Source: Methylomonas lenta (GTDB lineage Bacteria; Pseudomonadota; Gammaproteobacteria; Methylococcales; Methylomonadaceae). From it: a stretch of DNA of 44,990 nt. Both the position numbers and the translations under genes were made by a program. The notes under the pieces are model-generated. The model searched no databases and was not told the origin of the DNA. It saw only the letters and a list, made by a program, of their open reading frames with translations. The DNA is taken from positions 1 to 44,990 of the forward strand of contig NZ_LUUI01000028.1 in the NCBI RefSeq assembly GCF_001644015.1, written 5' to 3'. This document shows, piece after piece, positions 18,185-27,677 of this stretch; positions within the stretch are counted from its first letter, which is position 1; each line of letters begins with the position of its first letter.

Positions 18185-18784
18185 TTATTTTCCTCCCGCC
18201 TGCTGATTATTCTGAGTAGGCGTAACTGTCGCTGTTGTTAAGTCGACAATTATGTCGTTTCCATTGTACTTTCCTCGCGCGACAAGCACATTTTGATCAT
18301 TAACAAACACTCTGAATAGCGCTGGAGTAGTCAAATCAAACTGAGTCTGCACAGGTGCATTAATTTCGGTACTTAGAGGCATAAATGCCTTAGTGGCTTT
18401 TTCAGCCAACGCAGCTAATATTTGCATAGCTACAGTTGGTAACTTTGTTTCATCGATAACGCTTTTGCTATATTCCATCACTCCCTTAGAGAAATATAGT
18501 TTTGTATTATTAGCTGCAATAAAGGCGTACGGACGTGTAGAATAGAGTTTTGTGGTGTCTGGAAGATAAATGAGTGCACTATCGACTCCGCCATCGGTTC
18601 TCGGAGTTAGCAATATAAAAGGTACTTTATAACCATAGTGCCTAATCCCACAGGGCTGATCAGACCATATCCCGCAGACATCATTACCTGTAGTAATAGC
18701 TTTAGTAGTAACGCCTGCGCATCCAGTCAAAACAAGTGAAATGCCCCCGCAATACAACGTGTAGATAATATTATTGAATTTCAT
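18185..18784 (-). CDS. lipoprotein, unknown
   Basis: This 199-residue protein has a clear lipoprotein signal with lipobox 'LTGC' at about residues 19-22. The mature part has two more Cys ('DVCGIWSDQPCGIRHYGYK') that may form a disulfide in the periplasm, then alternating strands, and a Gln/Asn/Thr-rich tail. I recognise no family. It is the first gene of a minus-strand group with a second lipoprotein (2-base gap) and a subtilisin-like protease. Its promoter should lie in the 505-base gap up to the response regulator gene, which is divergently transcribed, so shared control by that regulator is possible. Confidence 0.75.
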   Translation of the reverse strand: MKFNNIIYTLYCGGISLVLTGCAGVTTKAITTGNDVCGIWSDQPCGIRHYGYKVPFILLTPRTDGGVDSALIYLPDTTKLYSTRPYAFIAANNTKLYFSKGVMEYSKSVIDETKLPTVAMQILAALAEKATKAFMPLSTEINAPVQTQFDLTTPALFRVFVNDQNVLVARGKYNGNDIIVDLTTATVTPTQNNQQAGGK

Positions 18785-19290
18785 TAATTAAAGCCTCCAA
18801 ACTTTATCTAAAATCAAATACTTTGAGTAAGCCAATAAAATATCGACCATCTACCATAAAAGTTATCTGCACTAATGTATTTGAAGTATCTATTTTTTCT
18901 CTAATTCAAATAGACACTAGAGTCTTACTTCTGCTGTTCACCCTAAAAAATACGAAAACTCCTGAATTTATTTGAACTTTCGTAGAATTTTGAAACGTAA
19001 TGATACCCAGTACGTCCATGTTAGGATTTATTTATATTTAACTCAACTTCGTATCGATTAAGAGCCAGGATACGGTGAGGAACGAACCGCATCCATCGAG
19101 ATCGATGAGGTCCACCTTCTACGGGCTATGATGTTCAGTCAACTCTAACGCATTTAGCTTTGGTCGAATTCTCCCGCAACTAACGGCTGTTATCCAGTGA
19201 CCATTTGTACTGGTACAAACGTACTGGATAATGACTTCGATGTTTAGAGTTACAATTCCGAATCACGTTATCTCGATAGGCTATCTATAG
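18785..19290. other. divergent intergenic region
   Basis: There is no gene here that I can support. This region separates the lipoprotein/protease operon (minus) from the response regulator (plus) and must hold both promoters. The clearest structure is the palindrome at 19204-19219. Confidence 0.5.
19204..19219. promoter_or_regulatory. perfect palindrome, likely operator
   Basis: TTTGTAC-TG-GTACAAA is a perfect 7+7 inverted repeat with a 2-base centre, 72 bases before the response regulator start. Its size and symmetry fit a site for a dimeric HTH protein such as the LuxR-type regulator encoded next to it. Confidence 0.5.
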
Positions 19291-19965
19291 ATGAACGTCC
19301 TCCTCATCGACGACCATTTCTGCGCCCGCGAAGGCGTGGCGTGTTTGTTGAAACAAATCATCCCTGAGCTACAGGTATTCGAAGCAGATAACTTCGATGA
19401 TGGCCTGCTGTTGGCTCGTGATACGCCGCTGAATCTGGTGTTGCTGGATGTGCAGTTGCCGGGTAAGGATGGGTTGGCTGGTTTAGCGGAATTGAAAGAA
19501 GCCTTTCCGGATTTATGCGTGGTGATGTTTTCCGGGCTGGACGATCGGGAGTTGGTTTTTGAGGCTTTGCGCTTGGGCGCGATGGGTTTTATTGTTAAGA
19601 CCGTGTCGCGGCAGGCGTTTGTCGAGGCCTTGCGGGATGTGCTGTCAGGTAAGGTGTATCTACCGGCCTCGGCAGTTGGGCCTCAGTCAGTATTGTCACC
19701 TGTAAAGGCTGTAAGCGCTGAAATTCGCCCCATCTCTGACCCTGCCAGCCTGGGTTTGACGCCGCGCGAGTTCGAAGTATTGGGTTGGCTGGTGCAGGGT
19801 AAATGCAATAAGGTTATTGCGCGAGAACTTGGTATAGAGGAACAAACTGTACGCAATCATCTGCGACCTATATTTCAGAAATTCGGCGTGGCACGACGGG
19901 CGGAGTTGCTGGTCAAGGTATTCGAGCAGGGTATTGTGTTTGGCAAGCCGGGGGTAGGAAATTGA
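19291..19965 (+). CDS. NarL/FixJ-type response regulator
   Basis: This 224-residue transcription regulator has a receiver domain, about residues 1-118, with the acidic pair in 'LLIDDHF', phospho-acceptor Asp53 in 'LLDVQLPGKDG', a Ser in 'MFSG' and the conserved Lys103 in 'FIVKTVSR'. A LuxR-type helix-turn-helix domain lies at about 152-215 ('LTPREFEVLGWLVQGKCNKV'). It is complete. It is encoded tail to tail with the hybrid histidine kinase, whose stop lies 4 bases beyond, so the two probably form a phosphorelay. The target genes are unknown; the palindrome upstream suggests autoregulation, and the divergent lipoprotein operon is a candidate target. Confidence 0.93.
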   Translation: MNVLLIDDHFCAREGVACLLKQIIPELQVFEADNFDDGLLLARDTPLNLVLLDVQLPGKDGLAGLAELKEAFPDLCVVMFSGLDDRELVFEALRLGAMGFIVKTVSRQAFVEALRDVLSGKVYLPASAVGPQSVLSPVKAVSAEIRPISDPASLGLTPREFEVLGWLVQGKCNKVIARELGIEEQTVRNHLRPIFQKFGVARRAELLVKVFEQGIVFGKPGVGN

Positions 19966-19969
19966 CGGC

Positions 19970-21784
19970 TTATTTCGCCATTGCAAGCGCCATGGTCTCC
20001 ATCAACTTGGCCGCGCTAACCGGTTTGCGTAGTAGCCGCGTATTGGCCGGCAGCTTGGTTTTGTCCTGCTCCGGAATGGCGCGGGCCGAAAGGATTAAAC
20101 TCGGCACCGGGCCGCAGTCTGCATAGACGACTTCGATAATGTCATAAGCAGTTTCCTGATGCTGTAAGAAAAAATCAGTAATCAAGATATCCGGTGCGCG
20201 TATATTCTCCGCCAATGCCACCAACGTTTCCGCTTTGGAAGATGCCGATTGAACCAGACAGCCCCACGCTGTCAGTTGTTTGGTCATCGCATCCAGTACT
20301 TCAAAATCGTCATCTATCAGCATGACAAAACTACCGGCAAGACCGTATCCCAAAGGCATGACAGTGCCGATTTTCGGCATGCTAGCGGCAATCGGCAAAT
20401 AGAGTTGAAAATCGCTACCGTGATCTAATTTGGAATACAGTTGCAAGCTATGCTGCGGCAGGCATTTGGTCGCTGCTGAAACATAGGCCAAGCCTATACC
20501 CAAACCTTGAGAATGATGATCAGAATGGCGGCGGTTACTACGGAAAAATTCCTTGAAAATGTCGTCGCGCATGGTTTCGATAATACCGGATCCGCTGTCG
20601 ACAATATGCAGCTTTAATCGCTCAGGGTCGATTTTGACGGCTGCGACCAAAATCCAGCCTCTATCGGTGTATTTGATGGCGTTATCGATCAAGTTGCCGA
20701 TGATTTGACTAAGCATACAGGCATCGCTGTAGACGTTGTAAGGCGGCGATTGACGCAAGCAGACTTTTAGTTTTAGTCCGCGTAAGGCGGCTTGGGCGGT
20801 GAATTGATTTTCCAATCGCGCTAACAATAGGTTGATATCGACATTCGTCAACAACGGAATTTGCTTGCCGGACTCCAAATTGGCGATATCCAGCACATGA
20901 TTGACCGCTACGTTGAGTTCGTCTATCACCAGGCCCATTCGACCGACAATGTGTTGTATAGGATGATTGTCTTGCTGGCTGCAAGCGGTATCTAACACAG
21001 AGGAATAGCAACTGAGCGCTTGCAACGGTTGGCGTAGATTATGGCTGAGCTGATACAGAAAGCGGGTTTTGTCTTCGGTGCTATTTTCCGCATTGCGTTT
21101 TTCGCGGAAGGATCTACGCGAGTAGACTTCCAGCTGGCAACGGGTACATAAGCCAAAAATATTGACGATCAGCAGATTCAATATTGAAGGGATCAGGGCG
21201 ACGGTTTCAACGCCAATATACGCACCGCTTAACGGCATAGCCACTGCGGTACACCAGCCAAAACCCACGGTGGCTCGCAACGACATGAACATTTGTCCGT
21301 AGCTGAAAAAATACATTGGCAGCAACCCGGGCCAGGTGTCCACATAATATCTGGGGTCACCATCGAACAACATCACAACCAATAAATGCGAGGCGGACAG
21401 GCCGGCGCCGAGTTTGGCGATGGTATTGATGCGACTTACGGCATGTGGGCTGACCTGTAAATATCTGAAAAAACCCAGTAGCACAAATACAATGGGCAGC
21501 CTCAACAAAGCTTCGACAGGCGTAATATTGCCGGTGTAAAGGTCCAAAAGAATGTAAGCCAGGAAAGCGATCGCGCCCAAAACTAATGCGAATTTTAATG
21601 GCGTAAGTAAGACTAGATAACGCTCCTGCCAAAATAAATATTCAGTCTCTGTGTCGAAATACGGGATAGCGAATAGATTGCGTAAATTTATGTTGAATAA
21701 ACCGCGGCCTAGGTCATCTGCAATAGATTGCCGAAAAAACGCTTTAGTAGCGAGGTTATCGAATAAGGGTTTTGGTATACGCAT
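19970..21784 (-). CDS. membrane hybrid histidine kinase
   Basis: This sensor kinase has about 604 residues. The N-terminal part has several hydrophobic segments between about residues 60 and 215 ('FALVLGAIAFLAYILLDLY' is the clearest), suggesting a multi-pass membrane sensor without a large periplasmic domain. The dimerisation domain has the phospho-accepting His in 'LSHNLRQPLQAL', followed by the ATP-binding domain with N-box 'GNLIDNAIKYTD' and the 'DSGSGI' and 'GIGLAY' boxes. A C-terminal receiver starts at 'MLIDDDFEVLD', with the acceptor Asp in 'LITDFFL' and Lys in 'LLRKPV'. I chose the internal ATG at 21784 because AAGGA lies about 9 bases before it; an upstream GTG at 21841 would add 19 residues. 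The LRQPLQAL H-box is typical of kinases paired with LuxR-type regulators, such as the convergent neighbour. Confidence 0.9.
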   Translation of the reverse strand: MRIPKPLFDNLATKAFFRQSIADDLGRGLFNINLRNLFAIPYFDTETEYLFWQERYLVLLTPLKFALVLGAIAFLAYILLDLYTGNITPVEALLRLPIVFVLLGFFRYLQVSPHAVSRINTIAKLGAGLSASHLLVVMLFDGDPRYYVDTWPGLLPMYFFSYGQMFMSLRATVGFGWCTAVAMPLSGAYIGVETVALIPSILNLLIVNIFGLCTRCQLEVYSRRSFREKRNAENSTEDKTRFLYQLSHNLRQPLQALSCYSSVLDTACSQQDNHPIQHIVGRMGLVIDELNVAVNHVLDIANLESGKQIPLLTNVDINLLLARLENQFTAQAALRGLKLKVCLRQSPPYNVYSDACMLSQIIGNLIDNAIKYTDRGWILVAAVKIDPERLKLHIVDSGSGIIETMRDDIFKEFFRSNRRHSDHHSQGLGIGLAYVSAATKCLPQHSLQLYSKLDHGSDFQLYLPIAASMPKIGTVMPLGYGLAGSFVMLIDDDFEVLDAMTKQLTAWGCLVQSASSKAETLVALAENIRAPDILITDFFLQHQETAYDIIEVVYADCGPVPSLILSARAIPEQDKTKLPANTRLLRKPVSAAKLMETMALAMAK

Positions 21785-22152
21785 GCCGCTGATCCTTGGC
21801 TTTGATGCAGAGTAGTGACAATGCTGTCGCATAATCCGCACCGATAGCCGGAAATTATTATTTTTATAGCATCTATCGCATTCTCGCTGTTATTGAACAC
21901 TTGAGCAATGTTTGTTCGATAACGCCACGTTATTAGCTATAGCATCTAACATCCGGATTGCAGAATCACTTCGGGGCGCCCCCTTTTTTAGCGTTATATT
22001 CATCGGCCGCTGTAAGGCTTTTACCTGCCATTGGCTTGAGCGGCGCGACAGGTGGCCATTGCACAGAAGGGTAATTATTTGCTGTTCAATAAACTACCAT
22101 GACAAAGACTACTTACCGAGTTACCGAGCAGTTGTGTCGATTATAAATACAA
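21785..22152. other. intergenic region, nothing recognised
   Basis: This region lies between the kinase start and the end of the minus-strand repeat protein. I see no supportable gene; an 86-codon plus-strand frame here has no ribosome site. The kinase promoter must be here. The motif ATAGCATCTA occurs twice (near 21867 and 21938, the second as TAGCATCTAA), too short to interpret. Confidence 0.4.
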
Positions 22153-23904
22153 TTAGTTTTTTTTGTGTTTAGGCTTGTATTGTTTTAACCAATTAAATCG
22201 TATCGGGTCTTTTGCCAGTAAATGAGCAATGATTATTACACACTCTTTTTCACTTTTTTTGTTCAAAATGCTCCTAATTTCAGCATCTTGATCATTCGGT
22301 TTAGCGCCGCGCTTAATAGCTTTTTCAAACCATTTATCACCTTCGTCATATTTTCCAAAGTCGTAGCATAGCGCCCCCATCAGCGTATAGGGATTATGGC
22401 TGCTTGGAAAAATATCAATTGCTTCCAACGCACACATTTCAGCATCTGCCAACTTATCCAAATCACGTAAAGCTCCTCCACGAGTTGTAAACAACGCAGC
22501 TTTTAACTTTGCTTCTTTGATTGAACGTATAGCAGCAAGATTATTGGTCAATTTTAATGCTAGTTTTGGCTCACGGGCTTTGCGCCAATGTGCGCTTGCA
22601 TTCACCAAATTCCAGTAACCTTTTGTGCGTTTAAATTCATCCTCACAATAGGTAGCTTCGATACGATGATGGGTAATAAATATCTTGGAACGTGAATAAA
22701 ATAGCTTTTCAGTATTAAGCCACACCACATCATCATCTGATAGCCGCTGATTTGATTGAAGTTTGACCAATATTCCGAACAACGAGGAATCCATTGGATG
22801 CTTAGAATCGTAGATTTCAAACTCGTTTTTTAACGATAAAAAAATGATTTCTGGGTAGCCATATCTTGTACACCACTCAATATCATCCGTATTTAAACCC
22901 AGCCCTTGCTCAACTTTTTCAATAAGAAGATCTGCTTCTGGTTTGAATGAAATCTTTAATGTGTTGTGTAGTTTGCGCTTCTTTAAATAGTTAACATCGG
23001 GATCAGGTAGTGAGGCTCCAATACTAATTTTTTTTAACACTTTAAACAAATGGCTAGATGGCTCTTCATCTGTAATTTCTGTTGCTTGATACTTTTTCTT
23101 TAGCTGTATAAACTCCGTTTTCTGTGCAACTGCAAGTGCGAAATCTAGGCCTTTTGTCTTCAAAAATGATTGTTCATCGGCATCAAGAACAATTTCCTCA
23201 TCTAACTTTTTTAGAATTAAACATAGCAAAAGTTGATGCTGTGGATCTATTTCTATTTTATTAATCTGAAAATTTGTTAGTAATTCTGATAATTGACCAA
23301 GCAGAATGTCGCTAATTGAAAATATTTTGTTTTTAAACAACCATTGATATTCTTGGCTTGATAAAACATGTCCTAGCGCAATATTGGAAAATATTCTTGT
23401 AGACTCTGTGGAATAAGATACAGTCTCAATGACTCCAATCTTGTTTTTGATCTTATTAAGGCGTATTTGTCGATGATAACTGTCATCAACAAACTTTGCC
23501 TCATCTGCGTTAATCTCTTCATGGTTGTGAACCTTATAAAAAACAAAAGCCCGTTCTGAATCAGTTTTTGGTATGGTTAGAATAGAAGAATGCACATAAC
23601 TGTTACTTGCCAGCTTTCGTATTTCATCCCTAAGTTCATCATTTAATTTATTCTTATAATCCACTTGATAGTTTATAAAATCCAAGGTTTCATTTAGATG
23701 TTGATCTATTAACCATTGTCGTTCTGAACTCCCAAGCGCATAACCAAGTTCATCTTTTCTCAAGATAAAGTACAAAGTACCAAGTTGCTCACGTTTCCAG
23801 TGACTAGGAATTTTATATTTTTCAAATATTAGATCAATCATCATTTTTGAATAAATCGGTAGAATTTTGCAATTTTTTGCTAGCTTAGCACCCCCAACTC
23901 TCAT
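22153..23904 (-). CDS. unrecognised repeat protein with TPR-like tail
   Basis: This 583-residue soluble protein belongs to no family I recognise. A motif of about 27-30 residues, with the pattern hydrophobic pair, basic spacer, Leu, three residues, Asp/Glu, two residues, Trp/Tyr/Phe-Leu, recurs about seven times, at about 41-70, 117-143, 169-195, 224-253, 283-312, 324-350 and 373-402. Clear examples are 'LSSQEYQWLFKNKIF', 'LPDPDVNYLKKRKL' and 'LSDDDVVWLNTEKLF'. The last 150 residues look like tetratricopeptide repeats ('LMGALCYDFGKYDEGDKWFE'). It is probably an all-helical scaffold for protein contacts. The start is uncertain: an ATG at residue 21 or 22 is an alternative and no start has a strong ribosome site. 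It follows the JetD gene on the same strand after 127 bases, so it may be an added partner of the Wadjet-like operon. Confidence 0.7.
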   Translation of the reverse strand: MRVGGAKLAKNCKILPIYSKMMIDLIFEKYKIPSHWKREQLGTLYFILRKDELGYALGSSERQWLIDQHLNETLDFINYQVDYKNKLNDELRDEIRKLASNSYVHSSILTIPKTDSERAFVFYKVHNHEEINADEAKFVDDSYHRQIRLNKIKNKIGVIETVSYSTESTRIFSNIALGHVLSSQEYQWLFKNKIFSISDILLGQLSELLTNFQINKIEIDPQHQLLLCLILKKLDEEIVLDADEQSFLKTKGLDFALAVAQKTEFIQLKKKYQATEITDEEPSSHLFKVLKKISIGASLPDPDVNYLKKRKLHNTLKISFKPEADLLIEKVEQGLGLNTDDIEWCTRYGYPEIIFLSLKNEFEIYDSKHPMDSSLFGILVKLQSNQRLSDDDVVWLNTEKLFYSRSKIFITHHRIEATYCEDEFKRTKGYWNLVNASAHWRKAREPKLALKLTNNLAAIRSIKEAKLKAALFTTRGGALRDLDKLADAEMCALEAIDIFPSSHNPYTLMGALCYDFGKYDEGDKWFEKAIKRGAKPNDQDAEIRSILNKKSEKECVIIIAHLLAKDPIRFNWLKQYKPKHKKN

Positions 23905-24012
23905 ACTTCAAAGGCGCCTGGTTCAACTCATCTATTGGAGAGCTCAATCTATAAGAGCCATAAACCGATCATTGTGATGGCGAAGTCAAAAAGTTTAAAT
24001 TTAAAAGATTAT

Positions 24013-24885
24013 TTAAAGCCAAATTGACTCCTGCTCCAATGCTTTACCATTAAGCTGAGATAATCTTGCCAATTCGATTAAATTTTCATCTATAACCCCC
24101 AAATTATTGAGTTTTTCAAAGGCATTTTCAAATTGAATCCGCGTTTTAAGCCAAATATCCGCGTCACCGTATTGAACCAATTTGCTTTTCCAATTTGGTA
24201 ACCAGTAAAAACTCAATTTCGTATCGGGATGAACAGCATCAGCTAATCGAGCGTAATTAGACAGCCCTACCCCATCGTAATCCGGAAACAGAATGATTTC
24301 TTGGCTCCGTTTGCGTTCGGCAATCCATACCAATAGTAGATCGGGTATTTGACCAGCATAATAGATAAGACAACCATCAAAATCTGCTTCCACCCAATCG
24401 CATTGATCAAACAGGGCTTGGTTTTCAACAAATAGTAATGCCCTATTGCATCGCCACTCCTGCCCCTTATTTACCTGTAATACGGCAGCACCAAATTGTT
24501 CTGTCGTGAAAGTCACTTGTAAAACGTTTTGTTCATCCTGCCAAATCACCCCGTCAGCCCAAGCTTTCATCAGCAAATAAAACGACTCATGACTGGATTT
24601 TCCTTTTTTGCTATTGCGATTGATACCAACATTTCGACTGCGTGCTGGCAAATCCATCGGAAGATCGGTTTCTGACAAAGGATGCAACTGCTGGAAATAA
24701 CCCAATAATCCTTGTGGATTAAGTACTCGATAAAAAGTAGTCCGGCCAGACTTAACGATTTCTAGTAGCCTTGTACTGCTTGCAAACGCTTCCAATTCTT
24801 TACGTTGCAGCGGGGAAAAATCAGATTGTTTGTGTGACTCTGGACTTTCCAGCAAACGTTTGATTGCATCGGATAAAACACTCAC
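24013..24885 (-). CDS. jetD: Wadjet JetD-like Toprim nuclease subunit
   Basis: This 290-residue protein is the last of four overlapping genes and is the expected nuclease of a Wadjet/MksBEFG-type complex. The C-terminal part has Toprim-like acidic motifs: Glu154 in 'LLFVENQALF' and the DxD pair at 202 and 204 in 'FPDYDGVGL'. The N-terminal part ('LKAFASSTRL'-like winged helix region, about 20-110) probably binds DNA. In studied systems JetD cuts plasmid DNA after the SMC motor has extruded it, and topoisomerase-like Toprim residues coordinate the metal. Its start overlaps the SMC gene stop by 4 bases, indicating coupled translation. Assignment is from motifs plus gene order; the family is divergent at sequence level. 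Confidence 0.8.
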   Translation of the reverse strand: MSVLSDAIKRLLESPESHKQSDFSPLQRKELEAFASSTRLLEIVKSGRTTFYRVLNPQGLLGYFQQLHPLSETDLPMDLPARSRNVGINRNSKKGKSSHESFYLLMKAWADGVIWQDEQNVLQVTFTTEQFGAAVLQVNKGQEWRCNRALLFVENQALFDQCDWVEADFDGCLIYYAGQIPDLLLVWIAERKRSQEIILFPDYDGVGLSNYARLADAVHPDTKLSFYWLPNWKSKLVQYGDADIWLKTRIQFENAFEKLNNLGVIDENLIELARLSQLNGKALEQESIWL

Positions 24886-27677
24886 GGTATAACCTCTTCA
24901 ATCGGCTTGATGATTTGCCAATTGAGGCGACTGATAAAATTTTTGCCATTGCTCGTGCCGATGGGGACGCAATATCGGGCGGTAATTTGTGGTTCGGGGG
25001 AGGCAAAAATAAGCGAGAAGCCAAATTCTGCGGCCGTTTCAATCAAGCTGCGCTGGTTCAGTTGATCCAATGAAGCAGCTTCATCCAGATAACACGCTGT
25101 TTTTATGCTTTTGCGTGGGTCTTGCATTTGATTGAGCATAGCCAAACCGGTAATCAACTTGGCCATCAATACCGTGCCGTTCGATGCAGCACTATCAAGA
25201 TCTTCAAATTCAGCGGGACTCTGATTTTGTTTACCAATTACAAAGACCAAACGAAATAAATGCTCGACTTTGAGACTACCTAATTTTTCGCCTTGATCGA
25301 TCAATAAGTCCTTGGCTTTATTCAACTCCTTATCGTCAAGAACTGCATTATGGTCAAACAGATCAAACGAGCTGCCTGAGTCAACTTGCTCGGAGGTTGA
25401 AATAAGCGTCCGGATCGCATTGACGATTGCTTCTTCTTCGCGCGGCTCGATTTTGAAAACTTTAAGGTCGGATAACTGGCGTTTATTGATCTTGTTATTA
25501 AAGTCTGACATACGTCGCTTCAATGTTTCTAGGCTATTACGCAAATCGCGCAGAATCGCCGCTACCTGAACCACTGCAGAGCGTGCCTTGCGCTCAATTG
25601 CTGCTTGTTCCTGTTTCAATTGCGCAGTGTAGTTAAACAATACCTGTAGCTCTTGTTCCTGATCATCCTGTACTTGAAATTTGCTGATGCCATCATGATG
25701 CAAATGGATCAGCCCTTCGGCAATAGTTTTGTCCAAATCCCGTAAGTCTTGACAATCCTGGTTATATATTTCGATTTGATCAGCCAATAGGTCAATTTCA
25801 AGGAGAGCCGAGTCCATACAGAGCAGATGTGGCAGTTGCTCTAAAAAGTTAAACGGCGCCTCATAATCTTTGCGTTGTTGCCTAGCGATATGAATGCGTT
25901 TGTGCCGACTTTTTAAGCGCTCACTTTCGTCTTTCAAATGCTGTTGATCAACTTCAATCCTAGACCTCTTTACTGATAATGTGGCTTCTTCATCCTTAAA
26001 TGCCTGTAGCCTGTTTTTTGAATCTGTAATCGATTGTTGCCGTTCGGCAGCCATTGTTCGCAAAGTCAGAAGCTCTTCATACAGCTTTATATCCTCCCTC
26101 TGTTGCTTGAGTTGGTTATCAAGTTCGGCCTTTCTGGCTTTTTCTAGTTCCAACTTTTCTAGCGTGGCCAGCAATTCTTCCCAGTAATAAAGTTGCTGTT
26201 GGGATTCTTCGATTTCGATTCGCAGCTCCGCAGCCGTCTTAATTTGAAGATTGGGTTCTAATGCGGAAAGGTCAATCGACAATCCGGCCGCATCGAAATT
26301 AGATCCATTAATACAATCGGCCAGGTCTTGCCCGAAAACACGCAAACGGTTTTCATTCAACAGCTGCACCTTACCATCAGATACTACGGGTAAACTCAAT
26401 ACCTGCACGGCCAATAAGCGGGTAAGTGCGTCGAAACTTTCCGATGACAGGGTTTGCTGCAATTGGAGATATAAATTGTTGTCGAGCGATGCTAATTGTT
26501 GTTGTAAAAGGATGATTTCTTTATTACATTTTTCGATATTACGGCGAATAGTGTTGGGATTTTGCTGTGTCTCGGCATTATTTAATCGGGTTACTAAAGC
26601 ATCGCGTTCTGCTTGAATGGCGTCAAGCTGCTTTGTCAGCTGGTCTATATCTTTAACGAAATGGAATTGAACCGTTAAATCCTCGTAACGTTTTTCCAGT
26701 GTCTGGTGTTGTTTGAGTTCAAAATCGGTTTGCGCTTGATCTTTGTAAATGGTCTTTTGCCGCGCTTCGACTTCATCCCATTCTACCTTTTGCTTGACCA
26801 TATCGGCCTCAATGCTTTGGCTCTTCTGCCTGTAATATGCTTCCCATTTTTCCAAGCTTTGCTCAATCAATGGTCGCCATAGAATGATTTTACCTCGTAA
26901 CGTTTTCCGATCTTGCTGTTGTTGCTCCATACCGATGATCCGCGCATGATTGCGTGACACTGAATCATATTGCGACTTATCGTAATTCACGTCGGCAAAG
27001 GACTTATCCCATTCCTCTTTAAAATTGACGCTGCGGTCATGCAATTCATTCTTGTAGATTTCCAGCAAATACTCTTTCACTTGCCGACTGTCCAAACTAT
27101 CCAGACGTAAAGTTCGGGTCAAAATACGTTGATAGGTTGACGCCTGTGAAGTGAATTCGAGCGGGAAAATCGTCAAGTCGGGATCATCTGAGCGTTGCTT
27201 TTGCCGATTGCCATATAACAGCGCGCGTAAATCGCTCGATTGATAAATTTTCGCTAGTTTCCCCTGCTCCAATAGTCTGTCTATTAATTTGGGCTGGGTG
27301 ACAAGCTTTGCGTTGTCCAGACGATAATCCTCGACGTCAAGGCTACCCTGATAGGCAAAATATTCGTAATCATGGCTCAAGCCTTTGCCGACGCAACCGA
27401 TCACCGCCATGCCAGTCGGTAACAGTACTTCTAACAAGATATAGGCGCTGTTGTCTGGAAAATAAAACTTCCGCGAATTGTCGACCGTGTGTGCACCAAA
27501 GTCCATCAACCGCCTATCGATGATCAGCAAAAACTGCAAAGCATTGATCAAACTGGTTTTACCGGTATTGTTCGGTGCAATAATCGAGACCGAATCGTCC
27601 AATGGCAATTCGGCACGGCTGTAGCCTGCACTATTCAGCAGCACCAATTTCTGAAATCCGTATTGCGCCAAACTCAC
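24882..27677 (-). CDS. jetC: Wadjet JetC-like SMC ATPase
   Basis: This 931-residue SMC/MukB-like motor is predicted to extrude DNA loops with ATP. The head's Walker A is split off at the N-terminus: 'APNNTGKTS' at 34-42, where Asn-Thr replaces the usual Gly-Ser. Walker B is near the C-terminus in 'ACYLDEAASLDQ', with Asp865 and catalytic Glu866. Between them lie long heptad-rich coiled coils (about 255-430 and 480-760) around a short hinge region. It is shorter than the 1100-residue JetC of the best-studied Wadjet type I, which suggests another subtype, perhaps type III. It overlaps JetB and JetD genes by 4 bases each. No frameshift is seen. Confidence 0.88.
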   Translation of the reverse strand: MSLAQYGFQKLVLLNSAGYSRAELPLDDSVSIIAPNNTGKTSLINALQFLLIIDRRLMDFGAHTVDNSRKFYFPDNSAYILLEVLLPTGMAVIGCVGKGLSHDYEYFAYQGSLDVEDYRLDNAKLVTQPKLIDRLLEQGKLAKIYQSSDLRALLYGNRQKQRSDDPDLTIFPLEFTSQASTYQRILTRTLRLDSLDSRQVKEYLLEIYKNELHDRSVNFKEEWDKSFADVNYDKSQYDSVSRNHARIIGMEQQQQDRKTLRGKIILWRPLIEQSLEKWEAYYRQKSQSIEADMVKQKVEWDEVEARQKTIYKDQAQTDFELKQHQTLEKRYEDLTVQFHFVKDIDQLTKQLDAIQAERDALVTRLNNAETQQNPNTIRRNIEKCNKEIILLQQQLASLDNNLYLQLQQTLSSESFDALTRLLAVQVLSLPVVSDGKVQLLNENRLRVFGQDLADCINGSNFDAAGLSIDLSALEPNLQIKTAAELRIEIEESQQQLYYWEELLATLEKLELEKARKAELDNQLKQQREDIKLYEELLTLRTMAAERQQSITDSKNRLQAFKDEEATLSVKRSRIEVDQQHLKDESERLKSRHKRIHIARQQRKDYEAPFNFLEQLPHLLCMDSALLEIDLLADQIEIYNQDCQDLRDLDKTIAEGLIHLHHDGISKFQVQDDQEQELQVLFNYTAQLKQEQAAIERKARSAVVQVAAILRDLRNSLETLKRRMSDFNNKINKRQLSDLKVFKIEPREEEAIVNAIRTLISTSEQVDSGSSFDLFDHNAVLDDKELNKAKDLLIDQGEKLGSLKVEHLFRLVFVIGKQNQSPAEFEDLDSAASNGTVLMAKLITGLAMLNQMQDPRKSIKTACYLDEAASLDQLNQRSLIETAAEFGFSLIFASPEPQITARYCVPIGTSNGKNFISRLNWQIIKPIEEVIP

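Noticed and set aside
21912-22172. 86-codon plus-strand frame in the gap after the kinase
   Set aside because: No ribosome site, low protein-like character, and it overlaps the end of the minus-strand repeat protein.
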